From: Dipteronia dyeriana
Lineage: Eukaryota > Streptophyta > Magnoliopsida > Sapindales > Sapindaceae
NCBI GenBank assembly: GCA_032871835.1
Contig: CM065299.1
Location: forward strand, 98,524,652-98,588,651
DNA: 64,000 nt
Reading direction: 5' to 3'
Shown: positions 37,013 to 46,452 of the stretch, piece after piece
Numbering within the stretch: the stretch's first letter is position 1
How the letters are laid out: each line of letters opens with the position of its first letter
The notes under the pieces: generated by a model
The model's input: the letters and a program-made list of their open reading frames with translations, nothing else
Databases searched by the model: none
What the model was told of the DNA's origin: nothing
Position numbers and translations under genes: made by a program

Positions 37013-37879
37013 AAAATCAGCTTCAGTTACATTAGGCCGAACCTCAGAGGTCCCAACTATATCTGCTTCACAAGAACAACATATGTGTACACGTCTTTCA
37101 CGTCTTTCTATTTGGACAGGTTCTTCATCTTTCTCATTGTCCGCTACATTATTTACCGGATGTAAATTTGCCTCATTAGCCGCTTCATGAATTGGCCCAA
37201 AATTTGGTTCATTGTTCTGCTCATCATTCATGTCATTGTACATCTTATTGTATTGGTGGTTGTACTGCCCAACATTCATTTCAATTTGACAACCAACGAA
37301 CTCATCCAATTGAGGTCCAGCTATATAACCGTGGTTGGCTACTTCTGGTAGGACACCACACATGTTTTGCTACTCTTCGTTCCCACTTCTTTTTGTGAAC
37401 AATTGGTTGCTTCCGCCTGACGATCGAAATTGTTGGGTGTTTCCACGTCAAGGGGTATCTTCAGTTATCACATTTGTTGTTGCCCTCTCAATTAGACTAA
37501 CAAATACTTAAGGGATCACCCTATCTTCCCCTAGCATAAACAAAACATCATCGTCGTTTCTTATAAATTTGCGACATATTGTCCCAGGATCGATTGATAT
37601 AGATTGTAGATCAACAATGTATTTGTTCACATCGTACTTCACAACGGTTTTGCACGATCGACACCAGCTTTTCGTAAGTCATATTCTTTGACACATACAT
37701 TCCTTGGTTATCGGAACTGAAAAACCTTTAACTTCCGTCAGGTAATTGCTCCCATCGACCGTTGTAAGATATGACTATTCTCATCCGATCCATTGTTCTG
37801 TGAAAATCATTATCACAAACTATTATTAACAAATTAAAAAATTAAATTAAATTTACAATTATTAAGAATTAAAAATATT

Positions 37880-38290
37880 TATTAAGTGTAAGGGATCGAG
37901 AACATTATCAAAGGGATCAAGCTTTTTGGAAACGGATCGAGAACTTATTGTAAGGGATAGAGCTTTTTCCAAATGGATCGAGACCTTTTTCAAGAGATCG
38001 AGAACATTTTCAAGGGATCGGAACTTTTTTAAGGGATCAAGAACTTTTTTATGGGATCGAGACCTTTTTCAAGGGCTCGAGAACTTTTTCAAGGGATCGA
38101 GAACTTTTTCAAGGGATCGAGAACTTTTTCAAGGGATCAATAGCTTTTTCAACGGATCGAGAACATTTTCAAGGGATTGAAAAGTTTTTCAAAGGATCGA
38201 GAACTTTTTCAAGGGATTGATAACTTTTTCAATAGATCAAAAATATTCTTCAAATTATCGAGCATTTTTTCGAAATAATCGAGCATTTTT
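37880..38290 (+). repeat. 20-bp minisatellite, GGGATCGAGAACT type
   Basis: Nearly perfect 20-bp steps of TTTTTCAAGGGATCGAGAAC occur upstream of the transposase start codon, for about 19 units, decaying towards 38290. The unit is clearly related to the left array (27010-27735), and both read in the same direction on the plus strand although they flank opposite ends of the element. Confidence 0.9.
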
Positions 38291-38499
38291 TCCACATAAT
38301 TGAGCTTTTTTCAAAATTTATAAAACCTTTATCTAGTAACAAATATGCTCGATTCTTTTTTAAATATTCTCGGTCACACATGAAAAATACTCGGATCTAT
38401 TAAATGTTCATATATGTTCTTACAACATAGAAATGCATGCAAAAAATCGGAAATGCATGAAAACAGAAAAGATAATACACGAGATCATAAATAATAGTT

Positions 38500-38702
38500 A
38501 CCTTATTGTGCAGATTCTGGAACGAGAAATTTTTTTTGGGGAGATATAGATGAGTTCAGAAACTTGCCTTTTACAAATAAAAGTTTAGGGGCAACTTCAG
38601 TAGTTCACCGAAATAGGTGCCTTTTAAACTTAAGTTATTAAACCGGTGATATCATTACAAAAGACAGTAAAAAAAGTGACATCTCACAATTTTCACTTCC
38701 AA
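38500..38702 (-). repeat. right terminal repeat of the composite MULE
   Basis: Its reverse complement holds GTCACTTTTTTTAC, TTTAATAA, AAAAGGCACC, GGTGAAC and GCCCCTAAAC in the order found at 2645-2745 and partly at the left end. The exact tip is not certain. Confidence 0.5.
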
Positions 38703-39462
38703 ATTCTGCAAGTCATTATAGTTTTCCATTTTCAAGCCAACAAAAATAAAGTTGGCCTGAAAATAAATTATTTGAGATATCAGTTCCAGTAAAGAAGATA
38801 AATTATTCATTATACTGTTGCAATTTCATATTAAAATTTAGTCCCCATCATGCAGCTATTTTTCAGTCCGTTTTCGATTTTATTTTTCAAAAATGATTTC
38901 GAAAACGAGTTCGTTAACCGTTTTTCATTTTATTTTTAAAATAAAATTCAAAAAAATGTTAAAAGTGAAAGATTTGAAAAACACAAAATACTTATTTTTT
39001 GTTTTTGTTTTTCATTTTATTTTTCACTTTTTTATATTAATTTTTTCACTATTAATTGTACTATTATGCGTTTGATATGGTTAGGATAAGAAGGTATAAG
39101 ATTTTTAAATGACCAAAGGGCCCCTATTATATATATATATATATATATATATACTTCAGAATAATTTATTTCTAAATAGAACAAAAACATTCATGCAATA
39201 ATATATATATATACACAATATAATTATTATTTATATATTATAATATTATATATTATAAAATAATATATTTTATGTATATTATTATCATATATATATATGT
39301 AATATTATAATATAGTTTACTATATATATATATATATAACATTATTATATCAAATATAGGATATAATGTAATATATATATATAATATAATATAATATAAA
39401 AAATATTATAATTTATATTAAAATAATATATTATATAATATTATATATACAGTTATATTTTT

Positions 39463-39511
<49 letters not shown>

Positions 39512-41410
39512 AATTATTTATTTTTAATTTAATAGTTTAGTTTTGATTAATTCAGTTTCTGATATGTTTTTTTGGCTTAATTTTTGTTGTGTTACTTTTG
39601 TTTAATTTAAAAATTACAATATAAAAATTATATTGGTTAATTATGTAACCAATTTGTTTATAGTTGTAATAATATTAAACAAAATGCCAAAATTAATATT
39701 TCAATTTTTGATAGTTCAATTTTTGATAGTTTTTGGTTAACCTACCAGACACGTTTTTTCCGTTTTCATTTTCAAAATACAGTTTTCAGTATATGCTACC
39801 AAATACGTTTTCAGAATTTGAAATTGAAATAAAAACACTGTTTTCATCTTCTTTTATAAATTTCGGAAAAAAACAACTGAAAAACGCTTACAGAACGGGC
39901 CCTTCAGCCTCAATGGATTTGTTTCTTAGAATTATATTTAAATGATTTATTTGCATGCTTAAAACTAAAAGGGCTGCTTCAAATGTTGTTCACCACTACT
40001 ACTTTGTAGTTTGTACTTCTCTATTGAAGTAAAATAATTAGCTAAGAAATGTGTTTGTATTAAAAGGCAGGCTTCTCTATTGTAGTTTCTACTTCTCTGA
40101 GATGACCAGTTTTGATTTCAACTCTTTATATAATTTACGTTTCAATTTTGTTGATTTATTATGTTGTTTAGAATATTTAGGTTGTGCTTCCCACCCTGAT
40201 ATGGTCTAAAGACTGTGCAATTGTATTATTAAGTGATTTAAAATATTATACTTGTGTTCTTCAACTTGCAAAGAAACTGTTGGATGAGTCTCAAGAAAAT
40301 TTTAAATGGCAGCCTCCCCCTTTGATTGGGTTGAAAATGAATTTTTGATGTTGTTATGAATGAGTTGAGAGGTGTTCTAGCTAGTGCATTTGTCTCTACG
40401 TATCGAATTTCAAATTGCATTGTTTGCTTTACCTATATCATTTCGCTAATCGCTAGTGTGTTCTACCTACTGAAATTTAAGTATGTTTAGGCGATTCTAA
40501 TGCAAAGAAAAATTGAGCCTATTTGGTCATTTTTTTTCACGGTCATAAGTTATTATTCTTGTGCAAACTACCTGACTATTAGTTCTCCCATGAACAGATT
40601 GTGTACTTTTGCTACGAGGCTAATGATTTTAGCTGCCAAAAGAATAAAAAAAGCCGCCTACGGAATTCTACGTATCAAATTTTGATTAGACAAGATTTGC
40701 TAGCTTCTAAAATTTAAATGCCCCATATGACTTTTTTTTTTGGCCATATGATTTTTATCGATAAATCCTTCTGTTACTCTTATCATGCATGCTACTCAAA
40801 ACATGCCAAATTTTCAAAAAAGTTTGTTCCTACCAATAAATAAAGTTTTTGGTGATAAAGTTTGTGTTTGAAACTGCTTTCGACGACCTAGGGTTTGTAT
40901 CCCAATTTTTGTGTAGGAGCGACTTCCAGGCGATTTGGATGTCGCTTTGTTAAGGTCGCTTTTGACAAAAAACGGTGTTGTTTCACTAAATGGTTAGGGA
41001 AATAGTGACCTAGAGATCGCTTAACTTTATGCACATGTGGTCGTCTTAGGGTAGCTTTCATCTCGTGTTGGGAAATTTCAGGGGCAATAACGACCTTGAG
41101 GCGACTTGGTAAGGTCGCCTCAAGGTCTTTTTTACCTCGGTTTTGTAGTATCTCCCTTTATGGCCTGACTTGTTCACTCAACGTTAAGATGAATCTTTAA
41201 TTGTTCAACATACGTTCGAGTTGCACAGGTCATATTTTATTTGACATTAATTAATTTATGCCGTTTGGTGCACATGATAGGATTGGATGAAAGTTAAGGG
41301 ATTTGATTGGATTAATTATGATGTGTCATTTGTTTAGTGCAACATCAGATCGTTTGTCTAAATTCTATTATCACTTTTAAATTGAAGTAGTGCATTCCTA
41401 TCAGAAATAA
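38703..41410. other. AT-rich DNA with TA-rich tract and a possible MITE
   Basis: Between 39120 and 39510 almost only A and T occur, with several (TA)n runs. The flanks at 38867-39060 and 39740-39905 share TTTTCATTTTATTTTT-like motifs and may belong to a degraded MITE. Sequence at about 40870-41060 (GGTCGCTTTTGACA, AAAACGG) resembles the middle of LTR E and may be an LTR scrap. No gene was recognised. Confidence 0.4.
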
Positions 41411-42020
41411 TGTAAGTTCCTCGATTTTTGATTGGCTTATTTCGTTTACAACCACATTTGAGGATTAATATGTAAAGGTAGTTTAGGCCATCATTGTTCA
41501 TGACCAAGCTCAAGCTTCAAAGGTAAAATCACATGATTAACTTCATTAAAGAGGTATTAGTGCACACACACTCTCATGCATGTTTTGATCATCTTACATG
41601 CTTGCTTATTTGCCTCTTGGTGTGCTTTTTATGATTTAAATCTTGTTTGGGTGTTTGATGCATCTTGTGTGCCTTAAAAGAGGAATTTTCCTCTATATCG
41701 TGGTTTTGACCGCTCCCTGTGCATTACCTCCACCGCGGTCTGTACATCGGTGTTCTCCAGAGGTTGCACGTTGCTGCTACAGTGGCCTGTGCTATTTGGA
41801 TGCATAACAGTCTCCAAAGCAAAGTTTCCCAAGCGTCTTATGCTGTCCAGATCGTGGTCTATGAATTTTCATGCACAACGGTCTACAGAGCGGTGTTGTC
41901 TAGGGGATGCGCCGCTCTCTATGCCGTGATCTGGACACTTACCTGTACCGCGGTCCAGCCAGCAGTCCTGACGGGAGTTGGTTGCCTTTTGTCCAAAATG
42001 ATGACATTTTGTGTAGGGAA

Positions 42021-42082
<62 letters not shown>

Positions 42083-42968
42083 TCTTCTCTTCTTTTTGTT
42101 TTGAGAGAGTCCAAGAAGCCATCTTTGAGAAACCTATCTTTTCTAGTGAGAGAAAGACTCCCGAACACTCATTTTTACTCAAACCAACTTCATCTCATGG
42201 TCATCTAGCTCCATTCTAGGATTATCTAAGCATGAAGCATCATCATCTTCTTGACTAGGTAATTTCTATATGCTCTAGACTTTATAGTTTCATTTATATG
42301 ACATGTATACCTAGGTTTTAGTCCTTATTGCAAATTAAATGCATGCTTGTATGTTAAATAGCTTTTATGACATGATTATGGTATTGGTTGTTGGTTGAGA
42401 GTATTGATTAGTGATAGCTAGAATTTAGGATGATTTTACCCTTCTAGCTAATTCTTCTTGCCTTTACATTTAGAACATTGATATCTAGGTTTTGCTTCTC
42501 TTATCGTTATCTATCCTAGATAAGCATGAATGTCTTGACCTAGCATTCTGCACTTAGAATATTGTTTTATATTCACTTAGGTTGCCATTGTCTCTTCATT
42601 GATAATTAAGCTTGTAGCTAAGTGGTTGGTGATCCAAAATCACTATTAAGGCCTTATGGGTAGAGTGAAAGGGTTAGTAACTGGAGGGTATGATGGGAGG
42701 TCAACCTAGATTGTAAACTTTCATTCTATAGTGGATTTTATGGATCGAGTGTGGCGCACTGAACAGTCCGTGGTTTTTCCTATTTGGAGGGTTTCCACGT
42801 ATATATTACGTGTTGTTATTACTTTATGTTTATTGTCATTTATTTGAACGCTTGGTAGAATGGGGTAGATTTGATAACATTGATTAATTCACGAAATTGG
42901 TAATCAATTGGATTAAAACCTATTCCCCTCCTCTAGGTTTATAGACACACACTTTCTAGGGAATTTCA
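41411..42968 (+). repeat. LTR D, 5' LTR of Sirevirus-like element 1 (1558 bp)
   Basis: Begins TGTAAGTTCCTCGATTTTTG and ends CTAGGGAATTTCA just before the primer site. It holds a GC-richer cassette with CCGCGGT motifs (about 41701-41980), a palindrome-like AAAATGATGACATTTT (41995-42010) and a long TA run in the TATA-box position (42023-42080). The 166-residue frame across it and its mirror frames are not genes. Confidence 0.9.
42023..42080 (+). repeat. (TA)29 microsatellite at the TATA position of LTR D
   Basis: An unbroken run of alternating A and T follows GTGTAGGGAACCA. In LTRs F and H the same place has a short TTATATAT or ACATATAT. Confidence 0.95.
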
Positions 42969-42970
42969 AT

Positions 42971-42983
42971 TGGTATAAGAGCA
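42971..42983 (+). other. primer-binding site (initiator tRNA-Met type)
   Basis: TGGTATAAGAGCA follows LTR D after two bases. The usual plant Ty1-copia site is TGGTATCAGAGC, so there is one change (C to A). Confidence 0.85.
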
Positions 42984-43089
42984 GGTGCCTAGATATACTT
43001 AGGTGATCCGTGCTCTATGTGTTCTTGCTTTGTGCATTTTTTGTGTTACATTATATTTTCATCTCATTCATTTATTACCCTTAAACACT

Positions 43090-45090
43090 ATGAGTGTAAA
43101 CGGTGGTAGTCATGAGGGAGCCTCAAGCATAAGACCCCCCTTGCTCAATGGGGTGAATTATGCTTTTTGGAAGGGCAAGATGGAATCCTATCTTTGCCAA
43201 ATAGATGACCGTGCTTGGATGGCTATTGAAGATAGGTACACTCCTTCAACAATGACAACTGAAGAGGGAGATGAAGTTCTAAAACCCAAATCTCAATGGA
43301 GTTCACAAGAATTTGAGGCATCTAAGTGGAACAACAAGGCCATGCATGCCATCCTTTGCGCAATGGACGATAATCAGTAAATGTTGATCCAAACCACCAG
43401 GAATGCAAAAAAGGCTTAGGTCTTCAAACTACTCATGAAGGTACTAAAGTAGTCAAGGACTCCAAGCTTTAAGTTCTTCAAACATAATATGAGATGATTA
43501 GAATGGAGGAGGAAGAGTGTTTCAATAACTTTCAAGTGAAGTTAATGGATATTGTAAATCAATGCCATCAACTAGGTGATCCATACTTAGATAGAAGAAA
43601 CAAGCAAAAGATTATGAGGTCACTTCCTAAAAGATTTGAGTCTAAGATAACAGCACTTGAGGAGAAATGTGACTACAAGAATATGAAGCCTAGTGAAGTG
43701 ATCGGAAGACTTATAGCTTATGAATCTAGGTGGACTTCTACACCAACACCTCCAAAGAAGCAAAAGATCATTGCATTGAAGACCTCCAAGGTAGAAGAGA
43801 TGGAGGAGGATGACTCAGATGAGGAGATGGCCCTCATGGTAAAAAGGTTTAAGAAGTTAAATGAAGTTTGAGAAGAAAGGATTTGGATCTAAGGGAAAAT
43901 AAGTAAAGAAGAAGAGTCCTTTCAAAAAAATGGAGAAGTCACAAGAAAATGACTATAAAAAGGGGATTCAATGCTATGAATGTAGTGGTTTTGGTCACAT
44001 TGCTCTGGAATGTGCAAATGTGAAGAAAAAGAAGAAAGGAAAAGGGATGGCAGCAACTTAGAGTGATAGTGAAGACCTAGAAGAGGAAGAAAATTCTTCG
44101 GATGATGAAGATTGAGTCGCAAACTTCATAGCATTCACATCATCTCACAATGGCAAGGAAGTTATAAGTGACAAAGAAGAAGTAGATGCCTCTAGTGATG
44201 AGAGCATCTTATCCAACTTAAGGTTCGAAATTGTTGAGGAAATGGATTATGTGGACTTCATGAAGTTCTTTGAGTGTTCTAGATTGAAGAAGAAGGAGAT
44301 TCAAAATTTAAAAAAGGAGAATCTTAAGTTGACTTCCAAGGTGAGTCACTTAAGTGAGAAAGTAAAGATTGGAAAAGAATTGGAAGAAAGCTTGAAAGAG
44401 GAGCTTAGGGAGGCAAAAGAGTTGATTGCCAAGATGACCTCCAGAATCAAGAAGCTCGATAAAATGTTACCAAGTGGGATGAGCCCTAGTGATAAGAGAG
44501 GCTTAGAATATGTAGAAGACAGGGTTGTTGAGAGTGAAGAGTTAAAAAAAATTCAAGGCCCACAATAACCATAAAAAATGGTCGAAGTTGGAGAATCTTC
44601 AAGACAAGTTAAAGTCGAGTCTCCAACAAAAGTTCAAGTCGAAACTCAATCACAACAAGCTAGAACACATCAGACAAGGCATCAACCTCAAATGATCCCC
44701 CAATCTCAACAAATGACCTTTCATGCTCAATGAAGAAGGGATGCAATTTTGGCTCAATCACAAAGAAGAGAGTTGGCTCAACACTAAAAATCAACTCAAA
44801 GGAGAAGAAAGTCTTCCATCTTTGCACAATGTTATGGTATGAATTCTTACTTCACTTCTATTTGTCATTATTGTGGTGTTGAGGGTCATATTAGGCCAAT
44901 TTTTTTTAAGTATATTAATTTGTGTCGTATTGAAAGTATGATTCAGAAAAATATGCTTAGAAGAGCCAAAATGCATGCACCTAGGAAATTTAGAGCCAAT
45001 GAACCCAAGGCTCCTAGAAATGACAATATTGCTACTAAGTGGACTAGAAGAAATGAGTATGTTTGCCATGTGACCCAAGTGGCCTTGTGG
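43090..45090 (+). pseudogene. Sirevirus-like gag
   Basis: From ATG 43090 the frame gives a DUF4219/UBN2-type gag (LLNGVNYAFWKGKMESYL, MHAILCAMDD) to a TAA at 43378. It resumes in other frames at 43494-43871 (FNNFQVKLMDIVNQC, IMRSLPKRFESKI). A CCHC knuckle CYECSGFGHIALEC lies at 43972-44013, with all four ligands at normal spacing. A strongly charged coiled coil follows at 44242-44568. A second knuckle at about 44857-44900 (CHYCGVEGHIRPIFF) has Phe at the place of the last Cys. Several shifts and stops make it non-functional. Confidence 0.85.
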
Positions 45091-46218
45091 GTGTTCTAGG
45101 CACATGACCGGAAACAAGAGTTTCTTTGAGACTCTTGTTATGGAGGATGGTGGATTTGTCACCTTTGGTGATGATTCACGGAAGAAGGTTTTAGGAAAAG
45201 GAAACATATCTATCCCCGGTTTGCTCTCTATGCCCAATGCTCTTTATGTAGATGGCTTGCAAGCTAATCTCATTAGCATATCACATTTGAGTGATGAAGG
45301 GCTTTCGGTTATGTTGGGTAAAGTTGATTGCTCTATTCTAATAGAAGATAGACAAGTTTTATTGAAAGGTAAGAGATCAAGTGACAATTATTATTGTCTA
45401 GATTCCAATGACATCTATTATAATTTGTCTAGTTGTGATCAAGTTGAATTATGGCATCAAAGGTTAGGTCATATGAATTTCAAAGATTTGAAAGTTCTTG
45501 AGAGGTTGAATGTTGTGAGAGGTCTTCCTATGTTTGAGAATAGAATTGAGAGAGTGTGTGGACCGTGTCAACAAAAGGAAGCAAACTAAGAGTGTGCATA
45601 AAAAAGTTAAGTATCTTACCACCAAAGAACCATTCTTCACATGGATCTTATAGGTCTCATGTAGACCGAGAGTCTTGGTGGTAGGAGATAATTTTTTTTT
45701 TGTGTTGATCATTTTTCTAGATTTTCATGGACTTATTTTCTTATAGAAAATTTTGAAACTTTTGAAATATTTAAAATGCTTTGCACTAAAATTCAAAATG
45801 AAAAGAATTCTCACATTAAAAGCATTAAAAGAATTAGGAGTGATCATGGCAAAGAATTTGAGAATGCTAGTTTTGAAAATTATTGTACTAGTGTTGGTAT
45901 TTCTTATGAGTTTTCAGCTCCTCGAACACCTCAACAAAGAGGATGAATAAGGTCCTCCAATAGATGGCTCATGTGATGTTGCGTAGCAACAATGTTCCTA
46001 GGAATCTTTAGAGCGAGGTCATGAATACAGCTTGCTACATATGAAATAGAGTGTTTTTAAGGCCCGATACTAGGCAAACCTCTATGAATTATGGAGGGGT
46101 AGGAAGCCAAATGTTAGTTACTTCCATTCATTTGGAAGCAAATGCTACATTCTCAATGACCGAGATCAGCTTGGCAAGTTTGATGCTAAGAGTGATGATA
46201 GAATTTTCATTGGCTATG
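45075..46218 (+). pseudogene. Sirevirus-like pol start: protease, integrase (partial)
   Basis: The protease site, normally DSGCSRHMTG, reads PCGCSRHMTG near 45083-45112, so the catalytic aspartate is gone. The frame at 45104-45589 gives LYVDGLQANLISISHLSDEG and the GAG-pre-integrase finger (WHQRLGHMN then CGPC). Integrase follows in broken frames (VDHFSRFSWTYF, RIRSDHGKEFEN, YEFSAPRTPQQ) with the second catalytic aspartate visible. Sequence breaks off at FIGYA near 46218. Confidence 0.85.
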
Positions 46219-46221
46219 CTC

Positions 46222-46447
46222 TAATAGTGGATTTGAGGATCGTGTGTGTGGCACACATATCAGCCCGTGGTTTTTCCTTGTTGAAGGTTTCCACGTAAAA
46301 ATCAAGTGTTAATTATTTTCCGCATTTTACACTTGATTGTTGTTTTGACTAGATTTGGGTTGTTTTCAATATTTACTTCTTAAAAAAAAATTGGTAATTA
46401 TATTGATTAAAACATAGGTTTATAGACATATACTTTTAAGGGAATTT
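46222..46447 (+). repeat. LTR scrap (3' end of a Sirevirus-like LTR)
   Basis: AGTGGATTT, GCCCGTGGTTTTTCC, GAAGGTTTCCACGTAAA, TTGGTAAT and AAGGGAATTTTA follow in the order seen at the 3' end of LTRs D, E and F. Neither a primer site nor the start of gag follows; the next sequence is already the middle of a gag. Confidence 0.8.
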
Positions 46448-46452
46448 TATAT

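Larger units (their letters stand above)
31477..37793 (-). pseudogene. mudrA-like MULE transposase gene, interrupted by two LTRs
   Basis: Reading on the minus strand from an ATG at 37793: an N-terminal domain (GRWEQLPDGS, DDDVLFML), an acidic segment (37363-37013), the MuDR DNA-binding-like domain (34582-34453 and 33355-33126, with WVIPRAESY and CTWKLRAVRR), the catalytic MULE domain (32975-32391), a SWIM zinc finger (about 32050-31990, CTC then CSH) and a C-terminal zinc-knuckle-like tail (CGQPWHNSRRC, CRICHSVGYNRP). Such enzymes cut and join MULE ends in the nucleus. Damage: copia LTR B and solo LTR G lie within the DNA-binding region, a TAG is at 32071-32073 before SWIM, frameshifts occur near 33126 and 32975, and the first catalytic aspartate of the D-G-T-H motif is histidine (codon at 32793-32795). 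The second (ISDCH) remains. Confidence 0.88.
26565..38702 (-). mobile_element. composite MULE carrying a Ulp1-like gene (CUMULE/KI-MULE type)
   Basis: Two convergent multi-exon genes lie between similar inverted end regions: a Ulp1-like gene on + (27.8-31.3 kb) and a mudrA-like transposase gene on - (37.8-31.5 kb), only about 160 bp apart at their 3' ends. MULEs with Ulp1 protease domains have been described in melon, Arabidopsis and rice, and the layout fits them. LTRs G and B (3.5 kb together) were inserted later, so the element was about 8.6 kb. The outer borders are uncertain by tens of bases because the terminal repeats are degraded and no 9-bp target duplication was identified. Confidence 0.75.
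41411..46218 (+). mobile_element. Sirevirus-like Ty1-copia element 1, 3'-truncated
   Basis: 5' LTR, primer-binding site, long gag with zinc knuckles and coiled coil, protease, GAG-pre-integrase and part of integrase follow in order. At about 46218 (motif FIGYA) the integrase stops and a scrap of LTR begins, so RT, RNase H and the 3' LTR are missing. The WHQRLGHMN motif, the CSRHMTG remnant and the second knuckle of CHYCG..GHIRP type suggest the Sirevirus/SIRE-Maximus lineage. Confidence 0.82.

Noticed and set aside
27010..38290. CRISPR-like short repeats
   Set aside because: The 20-bp units are contiguous, without unique spacers, and the sequence is a plant genome.
39120..39510. Possible origin or matrix-attachment region in the TA-rich tract
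   Set aside because: Composition alone is not evidence; it looks like expanded TA microsatellites.
41869..42219. Frames with long Ile-Tyr runs on both strands
   Set aside because: Direct translation of the TA microsatellite in LTR D.
42971..42983. Possible tRNA gene next to LTR D
   Set aside because: Only the tRNA 3'-end complement is present (primer-binding site); no cloverleaf arms surround it.
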